Source: Clostridia bacterium
GTDB taxonomy: Bacteria; Acidobacteriota; Terriglobia; Terriglobales; Acidobacteriaceae
Direction: 5' to 3'
DNA: 57,772 nt
Assembly: GCA_035561135.1 (NCBI GenBank)
Contig: DATMYA010000064.1
Location: 1 to 57,772 of the forward strand
How positions within the stretch are numbered: position 1 is the first letter of the stretch; the number at the start of each line of letters is the position of its first letter. The notes beneath the pieces are model-generated. The model worked only from the letters and a program-made list of their open reading frames with translations, was not told where the DNA came from and made no database searches. The position numbers and the translations under genes were made by a program. Below, one piece after another: positions 16,656 to 25,342 of the stretch.

Positions 16656-18506
16656 TCATGAAGCCCGCGCCTGATGCTGTTCGCGGTCGAAGACGTGAGT
16701 GCGCGAGCCGTACTTTCCATTCCTGATCAGTTTGTCCAAGAGCGCCACCGTCCACCAATTCGCATACTGAGTTTTGTTGGCGGAAGCCAGCATCCTGCGA
16801 ACCGCCGCCCCACCCATTAACGAGCCCTCTCCGAGGAGTTCAAGTTCATGCACGTATGAGAGTGCCTGCTCCGGTGTAGGAGATCGCCCAAATTCGCCGC
16901 GTAATACGAAGGGCTTCAGGCTGCGTCGAAAATTGTGCGGCGTGAGCAGGTACCTCTTCAAGCGATACGCATACGGCAACAGTGGAGACGATGGAGGTAT
17001 CCCTGTGCTCGCGTCAGGTATGCGGGACCCGCTTGGAGACAACTTGATTTGGAACAGTCGATACATCTTGTTGTCCCGCTTGAAGCGATCCGGGATTCTC
17101 GTTCCACACCGATAGAAAGGATAGGAGTAGAACGGACTTGTCTGCCACATGTAGAAACGGGCGCGATCTTCGCCTTCGAAACCCCAGCGGCGTCCGCGTT
17201 CGAAGATCGCGAAATGTGCCCCTTTCTGATTGAAATCGCTCTCCGGGTACTTCGAAACAACGTTGCGTAGCTCGTCGGTCAGCGTCCCCGGCCCCAAGCC
17301 CATTACGTCCTCGGCAACGGTGATGGGGAGAATACTGCGCTCTCCGATAATCTCCTCCACCAGCCGATCCATCGACTGCACCGTCGTCCTCAGGCCCTTC
17401 AGAGATATGATCTGTGGCCCACCGTCCCCTGTCAGGTAAGCCGCCCGGCGTCCCCAGCGCGATACTACTTCCTCCATGAATGGCAGGTTATAGGCCATCG
17501 AAACGTAATTCAGGCCGTCTGTGAGCGATACCAGGCGCTCTTCATCCTCAGGGCGAACCGGCCGGATTCTGACGAACTCGCAAGGCATCTCAAGGATTTT
17601 GGCGATTTGCATCGCCAACTGCGCGTCCTTCTCGCCTCGGCCTTCGGCGTTGACATACGTTACTGCGACACAGCGCCTGGTGGATCTTGCCAGGGCAGTA
17701 GCTATTATTCTGGAGTCCCAGCCTCCGCTGAGCGAGATCACATTCGTTGTAACGTCCGGATGACGAGCGCGGTCGGCTGTCGTACTGACGATCGTCTCGA
17801 CGAGTTCAGATGCATACTGATCCGGCGTTTTCGAAGCGGTCTCTTTGTCTTCGAGATTGAAATCGATGAGTGTGGAGACAGAAGTCTTCAGCCGATGCCC
17901 GTCTACGGAAGAGAGCAGCAACATCGCACTGGGCGCTGCGCTTACGTCCGCGAAGTGAGTTCGCCGGCCCAACGGATATCCGGCCCAGAGAAATTGCGCG
18001 CATCCTATGCGGTCGAATTCCCACTCGCGCAGGAACGACAGGATGAACTTGCACTCTCTTGCCACGATGAGACTTGTCTCGTCGAAGTGATAATAGACGG
18101 GCAGCCGTCCCAGCGGGTCGGTCAGAATCGCTATCTCCTGCGTGTTCCGGTCGGCGATGACGACGACATACTCGCCGTCGTGCTCGATGATCCAGTTCCG
18201 CACGAACTCGCTTCGACCCGTAGCCTTGAACACCCTATCCGCAAGCAGCTTCAAATCGGATTCCAGCGCCGCAGCGCGGACGTTGTAGATGCGACCCTCT
18301 AGGTAGATGTCCTGAGTGCCGGACGTGAATACCTGTACGGGGTACTCCGGATAGGCTACGTGTCCGATGATGCATCCGGCTCTGGCAATGTCGATTCTCG
18401 CGCTGTAATCGGGCGCATGAAGCATTGTGGTCTGTGCTTCGTCAAACCTTTGGCGAAGAGCTTGCGATTCGGCAAGAGGAGTAGAACAACACGTTAAACC
18501 GGGCAT
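16656..18506 (-). CDS. Asparagine-synthase-like amidotransferase/amide ligase
   Basis: 616 residues with the AsnB two-domain plan. Residues ~40-200 form the Ntn-type glutaminase fold remnant (HDGEYVVVIAD near 109, DPLGRLPVYYH near 130). From ~225 comes the synthetase domain, with the ATP pyrophosphatase loop SLSGGWDSR at 258-266. The essential Cys2 of glutamine-hydrolysing enzymes is absent: the protein starts Met-Pro-Gly. It therefore probably uses free ammonia or an amine donor, or forms another amide. In EPS loci such enzymes can amidate uronic acids; two uronate-forming dehydrogenases here make that attractive (inference). It is flanked on both sides by the plus-strand beta-helix paralogues. 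Confidence 0.85.
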   Translation of the reverse strand: MPGLTCCSTPLAESQALRQRFDEAQTTMLHAPDYSARIDIARAGCIIGHVAYPEYPVQVFTSGTQDIYLEGRIYNVRAAALESDLKLLADRVFKATGRSEFVRNWIIEHDGEYVVVIADRNTQEIAILTDPLGRLPVYYHFDETSLIVARECKFILSFLREWEFDRIGCAQFLWAGYPLGRRTHFADVSAAPSAMLLLSSVDGHRLKTSVSTLIDFNLEDKETASKTPDQYASELVETIVSTTADRARHPDVTTNVISLSGGWDSRIIATALARSTRRCVAVTYVNAEGRGEKDAQLAMQIAKILEMPCEFVRIRPVRPEDEERLVSLTDGLNYVSMAYNLPFMEEVVSRWGRRAAYLTGDGGPQIISLKGLRTTVQSMDRLVEEIIGERSILPITVAEDVMGLGPGTLTDELRNVVSKYPESDFNQKGAHFAIFERGRRWGFEGEDRARFYMWQTSPFYSYPFYRCGTRIPDRFKRDNKMYRLFQIKLSPSGSRIPDASTGIPPSSPLLPYAYRLKRYLLTPHNFRRSLKPFVLRGEFGRSPTPEQALSYVHELELLGEGSLMGGAAVRRMLASANKTQYANWWTVALLDKLIRNGKYGSRTHVFDREQHQARAS

Positions 18507-18856
18507 TCTGAGTCACCTGCGGAGAATTTACTGAGGGTTTTTAACTTAGCGAACAACACGGGAAAGAACGTAGATACGATGACCATGCGTACGATACTTA
18601 CTAGGAATTTTCGCTGGAACCGCTCTCGGCTAACCGAAAGCTTCCATTACTGAGTAAGTGCCTATCCCCACCTTCAACTTACCATTGCCCCAATGTTTTG
18701 TTGCACATACGAAGTATTCCGTCTCTAGGTGTTTCTAATCAGTCAAGCACAGCCGTTTCCCCAATAGTTCTCATCCCTGAGCGCAACTAGAGTCACTCCT
18801 GGATAACACCACGTCATGGATTCCCCACGGCGCAATTGCATTTACCAGGAGCCAAC
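18507..18856. other. 350-bp divergent intergenic region
   Basis: It lies between the divergent asparagine-synthase-like gene and the second beta-helix gene and is less G+C-rich than its surroundings. I find no open frame worth calling, no convincing sigma-54 site and no terminator. The last 25 bases (CAGGAGCCAACATGGGA) mirror the start region of the first beta-helix gene. Promoters for both genes must be here. Confidence 0.45.
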
Positions 18857-21277
18857 ATGGGAGCTGTTTCAACTTTTCGGAAAACTTGTTCAAAAATCAT
18901 TGCTACTGCGTGTTTTGTGGCGCTCGGACTTCTTGTCGCCCACCCCGCTCAAGCAACCGACTACTACATAGCCCCGAACGGCAGCTCGGGCGGCACCGGC
19001 TCGATCAATAGTCCGTGGGACATCACGTCTGGACTGCAGAAGACCGCGGTCGTAAAACCAGGTGACACGATCTGGCTTCGTGGCGGAACCTACGGCAGCG
19101 GCGGATCGCTTGTTTACAACATCAGCGTCAAGGGCAGCGGACCATCCGCACCCGTCACCATCCGGCAGTATCGCGGAGAGCGCGCAACGGTAAACGGAGC
19201 TCTCAGGGTGAACGGAAGCTACACCCGGTTGTGGGGCTTCGAAGTTACTAACAAGAGCACGAAGCGGGCCGTCTCCAACATCGATACCGAACGCCCTCGC
19301 GGCATATTGATTGGAACGTCCACCTACGGCGTGAAGATCATCAATATGATTGTTCACGATGTCGGACGCGCCGGCATAGCCGGTGGCGCCAACAATTTCG
19401 AGATTTATGGTTCGCTAATGTGGGGCAACGGAATCTACGACAGTAGTGTCGACCAGCGCGGCGACGCGATGTACCTGAACCTCTGGAAGCGCGTCCCGGA
19501 TGCCAATGCAGTCAACTATGTGCGCGATAACATCGGTTTTCGCAATTTCTATGCTGGCATGAAGGTCTATACGGAATGGTCAGATTCGTACATTGATGGC
19601 TACGACATAGAAGGCAATATCTCGTTCGACAATGGCGCGCGTGTGAGCGGCGTACACGAGCACGGCAATTTCATTGTGAATTCTTCAGTTGTAGGCAAGC
19701 CGATTAAGCGGCTCAAGTTCATCAACAATTTCACATACCGCACTCCCAGCAGCACCAATCCCTATAACGCCGAGTTCGGATGCGTTCAGAACAGCGGCAT
19801 CCAGTGTGAAGACGCGGTTATCCGTGACAACTACTTCGTGTCAGGCTCAACTGCTGTTGGCGCCTTCAAGGTGCAGAACTGGAAAAATCTCCAGGTCTCG
19901 GGCAACACCAGCGTTGGCAATGGAAGCGGGAGCGTCACGCAGTGGATCAGACAATTCACGCCTAACTCTGTCCAGTGGGACAACAACAAGTATTACCGCG
20001 GTAATAGCGCGCCATTCAAATTCATCAATTCTTCCACGCACTCGTACTCCTTCGCCAGCTGGAGGTCCGCAACGTCTGTCGATGCAGCCGGTTCATACAG
20101 TGCCAGCCGTCCGACTGGAGTGAAAGCTGTCGTAAGGAAAAACATTTATGAGCCAGGTGAGCGCGCCAACATCGTCGTTTACAACTGGGATCTGAAGAGC
20201 TCCGTGAGCGTGAACCTGGCGGATGCCGGTCTGGCCGAAGGCACCGCGTTCGAAATCATGGATGCCCAGAATTACTATGGAGCACCAATTGCGAAGGGCG
20301 TCTACTACGATGCTTCGCCAAACGTGACTTTGCCGATGAATCTGACGACAGTCTCTCAGCTGGTTGGGACTGTGACCCATTTGACCAACACACACACAGC
20401 TCCTGAGTTTGGCGCTTTCATTCTCCGGAAGACTGCTGGTGGCACGAGCGAGCCTTCGGTTCCGGATTCGACGCCCCCGACCACCAGCATCACCTCCCCC
20501 ACTAACGGGGCAACGGTCTCGGGAACAGTCACTGTTACGGCGACTGCCAGTGACAACCAGGGAGTCACCCGGTTGGAATATTTCGCCGACGGTTCCTCGA
20601 CGCCGTTTGCGACTCGAACCTCTGCGGGCAGCATGACCTGGAATACGTCAGGCGTGAGCAGCGGGACGCATACGCTTCAAACGAAAGCTTACGATGCCGC
20701 AGGGAACGTCGGTGTCTCGGCCCCCATCAGCGTGACCGTGTCGGGAACATCGACGGGAACGTCGCCGACGACAAAGACTTTCACGCTTACTCCGGTTGCG
20801 GATACATATGTTCGCAACGGCTCATATGCAAACACCAGTTACGGGACTCGCTCATCAGCCTTGTACGCCCGCAACACCACTGAAAGCAGCAATGACCGGG
20901 ATATCTATCTCCGGTTCAACCTGAGCTCCGTTAATAGCGTCAACTCGGCCAAATTCAGAATCTATGCCCAGACCGGCGCAACTGCCACGATCACTACCGC
21001 AGCTTATGCAGTAGCGAGCACAAGCTGGTCTGAAAGCGGAACTACCTGGAATAACAGACCTGGTCGCGGTTCCAGGCTCGGCAGCGTCACCGTCTCGGGC
21101 ACAGCCTATCGTTGGTACGAGATCGACCTGACGAACTATCTCAAGACGCAAAAGGCGGCAGGCATGAGCCTCGTCAGCATTGCCGTGGATCAGCCCTCGT
21201 CAGCCTCTACGTACACAAAGTTCTATTCCAGGGAGAGCAGTACAAACAAGCCACAACTCGTAATCCAAGGCAGTTGA
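18857..21277 (+). CDS. Secreted right-handed beta-helix protein with Ig-like and DNRLRE/CBM96-like domains (paralogue 2)
   Basis: About 806 residues from an ATG at 18857 with CAGGAG upstream. A signal peptide ends near AQA-TDYYIA. Residues ~30-530 are a close paralogue of the protein at 14.8-16.5 kb, sharing the rows IHDVGRAGIAGG/VHDVGRAGIAGG and the VHEHGNFIVNS motif. Next come an Ig-like domain (PPTTSITSPTNGATVSG ... AYDAAGNVGVSAP) and a C-terminal DNRLRE/CBM96-type module beginning TFTLTPVADTYVRNGSYAN, which binds carbohydrate in known relatives. The protein is probably exported and acts on or sits in the polymer matrix. A strong terminator follows the stop. The extra domains suggest duplication and then domain gain (or loss in paralogue 1). 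Confidence 0.85.
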   Translation: MGAVSTFRKTCSKIIATACFVALGLLVAHPAQATDYYIAPNGSSGGTGSINSPWDITSGLQKTAVVKPGDTIWLRGGTYGSGGSLVYNISVKGSGPSAPVTIRQYRGERATVNGALRVNGSYTRLWGFEVTNKSTKRAVSNIDTERPRGILIGTSTYGVKIINMIVHDVGRAGIAGGANNFEIYGSLMWGNGIYDSSVDQRGDAMYLNLWKRVPDANAVNYVRDNIGFRNFYAGMKVYTEWSDSYIDGYDIEGNISFDNGARVSGVHEHGNFIVNSSVVGKPIKRLKFINNFTYRTPSSTNPYNAEFGCVQNSGIQCEDAVIRDNYFVSGSTAVGAFKVQNWKNLQVSGNTSVGNGSGSVTQWIRQFTPNSVQWDNNKYYRGNSAPFKFINSSTHSYSFASWRSATSVDAAGSYSASRPTGVKAVVRKNIYEPGERANIVVYNWDLKSSVSVNLADAGLAEGTAFEIMDAQNYYGAPIAKGVYYDASPNVTLPMNLTTVSQLVGTVTHLTNTHTAPEFGAFILRKTAGGTSEPSVPDSTPPTTSITSPTNGATVSGTVTVTATASDNQGVTRLEYFADGSSTPFATRTSAGSMTWNTSGVSSGTHTLQTKAYDAAGNVGVSAPISVTVSGTSTGTSPTTKTFTLTPVADTYVRNGSYANTSYGTRSSALYARNTTESSNDRDIYLRFNLSSVNSVNSAKFRIYAQTGATATITTAAYAVASTSWSESGTTWNNRPGRGSRLGSVTVSGTAYRWYEIDLTNYLKTQKAAGMSLVSIAVDQPSSASTYTKFYSRESSTNKPQLVIQGS

Positions 21278-21312
21278 AGCTAGTCCAGAAGAGCGCTCAT
21301 TAGCTCTGATTC

Positions 21313-21353
21313 CGGGCCCAAGCTGGCGTGACTGGCTTGGGCCGGTTTTTTTT
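21313..21353 (+). terminator. Rho-independent terminator of the second beta-helix gene
   Basis: A perfect 9-bp stem GGCCCAAGC / GCTTGGGCC (21315-21343) with an 11-nt loop is followed by GG and eight T. It lies about 37 bp past the plus-strand stop and has no A tract on its other flank, so it acts only on the plus strand. Confidence 0.92.
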
Positions 21354-21377
21354 GGCGACAGCTCCTGCGGAGCTGAA

Positions 21378-22319
21378 TCAAGCCGCAAAAAAGCGTGGCG
21401 CGTATCGATGGCGCAATGCGTCTAAATGCGCGAAAGCAGGCAACAATCGCAGCCGAAAGATCGGCATAGATGTTCTCGGCGTAATGTTCGTACGGCGCAA
21501 CCGCAGGGGGTCGGCAGACGCAAGATCGTTGTGGCCGTCCATGGTGGTGAATCCCAGGACGAAACCCTCTTCTCGAAGGATTCGCACTGCGTGATCATCG
21601 TGCCTGCCGGCAGGATAGGCAAATACGGGAGTAACCCTTCCAATCTCTCGCTGCAAGTCTTTCAGGGAGCCAGCAGCTTCCTCTCGAGTCCGCTCGGCGG
21701 AAATCCTGGTCATGATCGGGTGCGTTCGGGTGTGAGCACCGAGCGTGACACCTTCATTCGCCAAGCGACGCAATTCGGGCCAACTCAGAACCAGCGGAGC
21801 ACGAGCGTGGAATTCGCCGAGGCTTTGGCTGAGCTGTGCGACTACCTGCATTGCTTCCTCGTTAGGCATGTCTTCAATGCAATGCAGAATCGTGATGTAG
21901 GCTCTGTATCTTTCAAGCTGTGATCGGAATCGAAATTCACGGCCCGCAACCTGCGTTTCGGTTTTAGGCGTCAGCATGATTGAGGCCTTGATCCGATCCC
22001 ACCAGAACACTCGGCTCGAATCGCCGGGATAGGCAGTCGGGACGAATAGCGTGACGGGAAGTCCGTATGTCTTCAGTATCGGCCACGCCACTTCGCCGAA
22101 GTCGCGGTAAGCATCGTCAAACGTGAGCAGAACAGCGCGATCGGGAAGCTCAACGCCCGTCTGCGCCGCGTTCAATACGTCGTCCATCGAAACGACGTTG
22201 TAGTTTTCAGCCAGGTAACGCACTTGCTCCCGGAACGCTGCCGGAGGTGCGCTCACATTGGTCACGATTGACAGGCTGTTTGAATCGACAATGCGATGGT
22301 AAGTCAGAACACGCAGCAA
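21378..22319 (-). CDS. Polysaccharide deacetylase (NodB/CE4 fold)
   Basis: 313 residues with the CE4 metal-binding set: VLLTFDDAYRDF carries the TFDD motif, and GAHTRTHPIMT provides the two histidines. LTYHRIVD near the N terminus is also typical. CE4 enzymes remove N- or O-acetyl groups from polysaccharides or peptidoglycan using a divalent metal. No signal peptide is evident, so it may work in the cytoplasm on lipid-linked intermediates, unlike PgaB-type exported enzymes. The apparent start is a TTG at 22319 after GGGGTG. It follows the O-antigen-ligase-like gene by 98 bp. Confidence 0.87.
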   Translation of the reverse strand: MLRVLTYHRIVDSNSLSIVTNVSAPPAAFREQVRYLAENYNVVSMDDVLNAAQTGVELPDRAVLLTFDDAYRDFGEVAWPILKTYGLPVTLFVPTAYPGDSSRVFWWDRIKASIMLTPKTETQVAGREFRFRSQLERYRAYITILHCIEDMPNEEAMQVVAQLSQSLGEFHARAPLVLSWPELRRLANEGVTLGAHTRTHPIMTRISAERTREEAAGSLKDLQREIGRVTPVFAYPAGRHDDHAVRILREEGFVLGFTTMDGHNDLASADPLRLRRTNITPRTSMPIFRLRLLPAFAHLDALRHRYAPRFFAA

Positions 22320-22417
22320 GTTTCACCCCGCGAACAACACTCGAAATATCCGATTCCTTCAAATACAGAACAGAACGTTTCACCCACTCGAGGTGCGCAG
22401 TCACCCTGCGGAGCTTG

Positions 22418-24013
22418 CTATTGCCGCCCTCCTCGAAACGAAGTGGCGGGCTGGGGCTGAATCCCTCGCGGTCGCCGAAGTGTGAGAATACGCGGCTCCG
22501 CAAAAGGCATCTCCTCGGCAATGACCCGGATCGCCACACTGCTGAGCGCCAGTTGAAGCCAGAAGTATCGCTCGTACGCAAGATGTATGAACATTCCTGA
22601 AAGCAGATACGCTCCGATGGCAAGCAGGAAGCAAGTTGCCAGGTCTGACATTTCCGTATCGGTCGGAGCTCGCAGCTTGGCGAGCCTGCGCAGTTGCATC
22701 GCGATAAGGATGATGATGGCCATGAACAAGCCGAGTCCGAGAATGCCGCTCTCAGCCGCCATATTGAGGTATAGGTTGTGACTCGGATAGTCCCTCACCT
22801 GCCGATAGCCGAGCTGATTGACGGCGTGCGTTGCGTAATAGTCTGCATAAATGCCGCGTCCCACACCTAGCAAAGGATGGTCCAGGAAAACATTCCAACT
22901 CGCGATATTTCCGGCCAGGCGGCTTGCAGAGGACTCGTCGGCTGTCGGCCTACCCTCTGATTTCACAAGGCTGTCAAGGTGTCCCAATGAACTCAGCCGC
23001 GCGACGTAGTCAGGTTCCTGGATTACAACGTACGCAGACGCAATCAGGATAAGAACGGTGATGTGGGACCACTTCACCAGCCGTGCCGTCCCCATCCCAA
23101 ACATGAGCAGGACCAGGGCGATGAACGCGCCCCGTGAGAATGTCAGCACGATCCCGCCGAAAATCAAGCCACCGCCGAGAAGCGCGAATATCCGCTGCAT
23201 GCGTGTGACTCCGTGCCGGAAGAAGAATGCCGCGAACGGCACCACGACAAGCAGGACCTGCGCATATCGATTCTGTTCTCCGATCGGACCTGCTGCGCGT
23301 GTTCGCGTGACAACCTGGTCTCCGCTCGAATTGGTAACGAAGACGCCGCCTCTCTGTGCCATCCCCCAGTACGTATTGTCTTGGGTGCCGCTGGCTTCCT
23401 GGAAGACAGACAAGCCACCCATCAGGCTCGCAGCAATCACCAGCGTCCACATCGCCCGGCGCAGCGTTTGGCCGTCGCGTACTACGTTGATTACGAGGAA
23501 GTACAGTATTAGCCCTTCACTGACGAAGCGGAAAATCTTCCATAGCGAGAGCATGGGGTCACGGCAGAACACTGCCGAGAGCATCAGTGAGCAGAGGAAA
23601 AACCAGATCAGCGCGAGCGTACGATCAAACACCAACTGCTGGCGGCGCACCCACACGTACTGATAGACCGGCACAACCAGAGCAAGCCCAACCGACGCCA
23701 GCAATGCGGCGCGCATCCCAGCGTCCACGTTCGCCATGCCGCCGTTATCGAGGCCGCCGACATAGACCGGCGCTCCGCCAGTGGCCACGAATCGCATTAC
23801 CGCGACAGCCACATTGGAATATATCGCGAACAGGATGAGAGCCGTTCCCCACTCTGGTTGTCGCAGCATCAAGCCTACGACTCCCGCCAGAACGATTGCA
23901 GCGAGCGCCAATAGCAAACTTCGCTGCAGCACAATCGCCCCCGCTATGCCGACGAAAGTGAATAGAAGCAGAGGAGCCGCGAATGTTTTGAGTGCTTCCG
24001 TGGTTGATTTCAC
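22418..24013 (-). CDS. O-antigen ligase / Wzy-type polymerase family membrane protein
   Basis: 531 residues with about 12 predicted membrane segments. A large periplasmic loop near residues 345-410 is followed by SHNLYLNMAAESGILGLGLF, the Wzy_C signature with the key histidine. FSRGAFIAL and LLGVGRGIYADYY also fit. In a Wzx/Wzy-type locus with no second candidate, this is the likely polymerase of the EPS repeat, or the ligase that attaches it to an acceptor; the family cannot separate the two by sequence. The start is a GTG at 24013. Confidence 0.85.
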   Translation of the reverse strand: MKSTTEALKTFAAPLLLFTFVGIAGAIVLQRSLLLALAAIVLAGVVGLMLRQPEWGTALILFAIYSNVAVAVMRFVATGGAPVYVGGLDNGGMANVDAGMRAALLASVGLALVVPVYQYVWVRRQQLVFDRTLALIWFFLCSLMLSAVFCRDPMLSLWKIFRFVSEGLILYFLVINVVRDGQTLRRAMWTLVIAASLMGGLSVFQEASGTQDNTYWGMAQRGGVFVTNSSGDQVVTRTRAAGPIGEQNRYAQVLLVVVPFAAFFFRHGVTRMQRIFALLGGGLIFGGIVLTFSRGAFIALVLLMFGMGTARLVKWSHITVLILIASAYVVIQEPDYVARLSSLGHLDSLVKSEGRPTADESSASRLAGNIASWNVFLDHPLLGVGRGIYADYYATHAVNQLGYRQVRDYPSHNLYLNMAAESGILGLGLFMAIIILIAMQLRRLAKLRAPTDTEMSDLATCFLLAIGAYLLSGMFIHLAYERYFWLQLALSSVAIRVIAEEMPFAEPRILTLRRPRGIQPQPATSFRGGRQ

Positions 24014-24121
24014 TTCTGTTTATCTCCCGCTGAAAAGCCGGGCATGGCGCACGAACTCTCTGCCCGCAGCCGCGGATCTGTTTCGACTAGCGACCTCGCT
24101 CGCCAGTTGATTTTTGTCTTC

Positions 24122-25279
24122 CTAATAGGCGGAATACGACTTGACCGTGCTTGATGCCAGGCAGGGGATCATGGCGCGATACAACTCATCAAACCGTACC
24201 GGGTATGGATGCTTAACCGTGTACGCTTCCTTGCCCGCGAGCGCACGACACAACAAGTCATGTTCGAGTTCGTGTGCATTCTCCAGAAACTCGTTTCTCT
24301 TTTCAGGAAACGCGAACTTGAATTCCAGGTATGCCGACATCAGCACGAGTTGTTCGTAGCGGACTGACGAAGACATTCGCCTCGCGATCGCAACAGGGTC
24401 TGCCGGCTCCACCTCGATGTGCTGAGACTCGTGGCTGACCATAAAGAAGAGCTTTCGCGGTTCGGCTGAGAATGGGCCAGTTTGCTCGCCGAAGATGACT
24501 TGTGCGGGTAAGACGACATTAAGCTGCCGCTTCAACGCGGGCATCGCGTTGTGCAGCGCTGTCCACGGGAATCTCCGCTGCAGCGCATGTGACGACAGCC
24601 ACTCAAGGGAATGGATTGCTCGAAAAAGCCAGCGATCCTCTCGAGAAACGCGCTCCAGCAGATGGGGGAGATTTTGAAGATGCCACTCCCAAAGTCGTAT
24701 GTTCTCAGGCACCCCGTAAACGTTGCGGCCGTCGCTGCTTAACAGGATCCATTCGTCGCCAACGTAGCGTGCGCCGTGGTTGCTGAATGAAAGTAGCGCT
24801 TCCGTCTTCCCGCCTTTTGACCACCCGGTTACGATCACTCCGGTTCCATCGTGAACGAATGCCGACCCATGCAGCGGGACGAAGCCTTTGCTGAGGGCCG
24901 TCATGGTGACAATGCCGATCAGCATCGGCACAGGGCCAAGTCCTCGCTGGCACAGAATCTTGCAGCGCCCGCCAATCTGGCTGAAATCGATGCGGACTCG
25001 CGTCGCCCGCCTGCCGCTGCGCAGGATGAAGAAACCATCTGGCGTGTAGCCGCTGCCCTGATATGTCACATGGCAGAGATCCTTGATTGGAATTTCATCC
25101 ACGTAACGGATGACAATGTCGGGTTCGCGATCGAGCGCCGAGGTTTGGAGTGGGCCGATCTGCCGCGTGACAGCGCTCACGTCCTGCGGCAGTGCGTCGA
25201 TGAGGCGCAGACACACGATGCCGTGAACATCGAAATCCACTTGCGATGTGGTTACTTGGCTGCTGAACCGGCTTACCAT
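24122..25279 (-). CDS. HPr-kinase/phosphorylase-like P-loop protein
   Basis: 385 residues. The central part has HGSAFVHDGTGVIVTGWSKGGKTE (P-loop 152-159) then GDEWILL, matching the C-terminal catalytic domain of HprK and the serine-kinase-like family. True HprK phosphorylates HPr of the sugar PTS. No HPr or PTS gene is in the window, and the flanking domains are unlike HprK. Relatives occur in EPS loci beside glycosyltransferases and asparagine-synthase homologues, where they may phosphorylate a saccharide or small molecule (inference). It lies between the O-antigen-ligase-like gene and a glycosyltransferase, with 63-108 bp gaps on the same strand. Confidence 0.75.
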   Translation of the reverse strand: MVSRFSSQVTTSQVDFDVHGIVCLRLIDALPQDVSAVTRQIGPLQTSALDREPDIVIRYVDEIPIKDLCHVTYQGSGYTPDGFFILRSGRRATRVRIDFSQIGGRCKILCQRGLGPVPMLIGIVTMTALSKGFVPLHGSAFVHDGTGVIVTGWSKGGKTEALLSFSNHGARYVGDEWILLSSDGRNVYGVPENIRLWEWHLQNLPHLLERVSREDRWLFRAIHSLEWLSSHALQRRFPWTALHNAMPALKRQLNVVLPAQVIFGEQTGPFSAEPRKLFFMVSHESQHIEVEPADPVAIARRMSSSVRYEQLVLMSAYLEFKFAFPEKRNEFLENAHELEHDLLCRALAGKEAYTVKHPYPVRFDELYRAMIPCLASSTVKSYSAY

Positions 25280-25342
25280 TCGATGTTTGCTTTCATGCTG
25301 CGTTTCGATTGAGTCGCATGGTCGGGCAATAACTGAATTGAT

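Noticed and set aside
14682..18856. Sigma-54 promoters before the beta-helix genes
   Set aside because: I looked for TGGCAC-N5-TTGCA-type pairs because some EPS loci use them; none matched well enough to report.
16656..25279. A lasso-peptide cluster (AsnB homologue plus HprK-like kinase)
   Set aside because: No PqqD-like protein, no transglutaminase-type protease and no precursor peptide are visible; the genes between are a deacetylase and an O-antigen-ligase-like protein.
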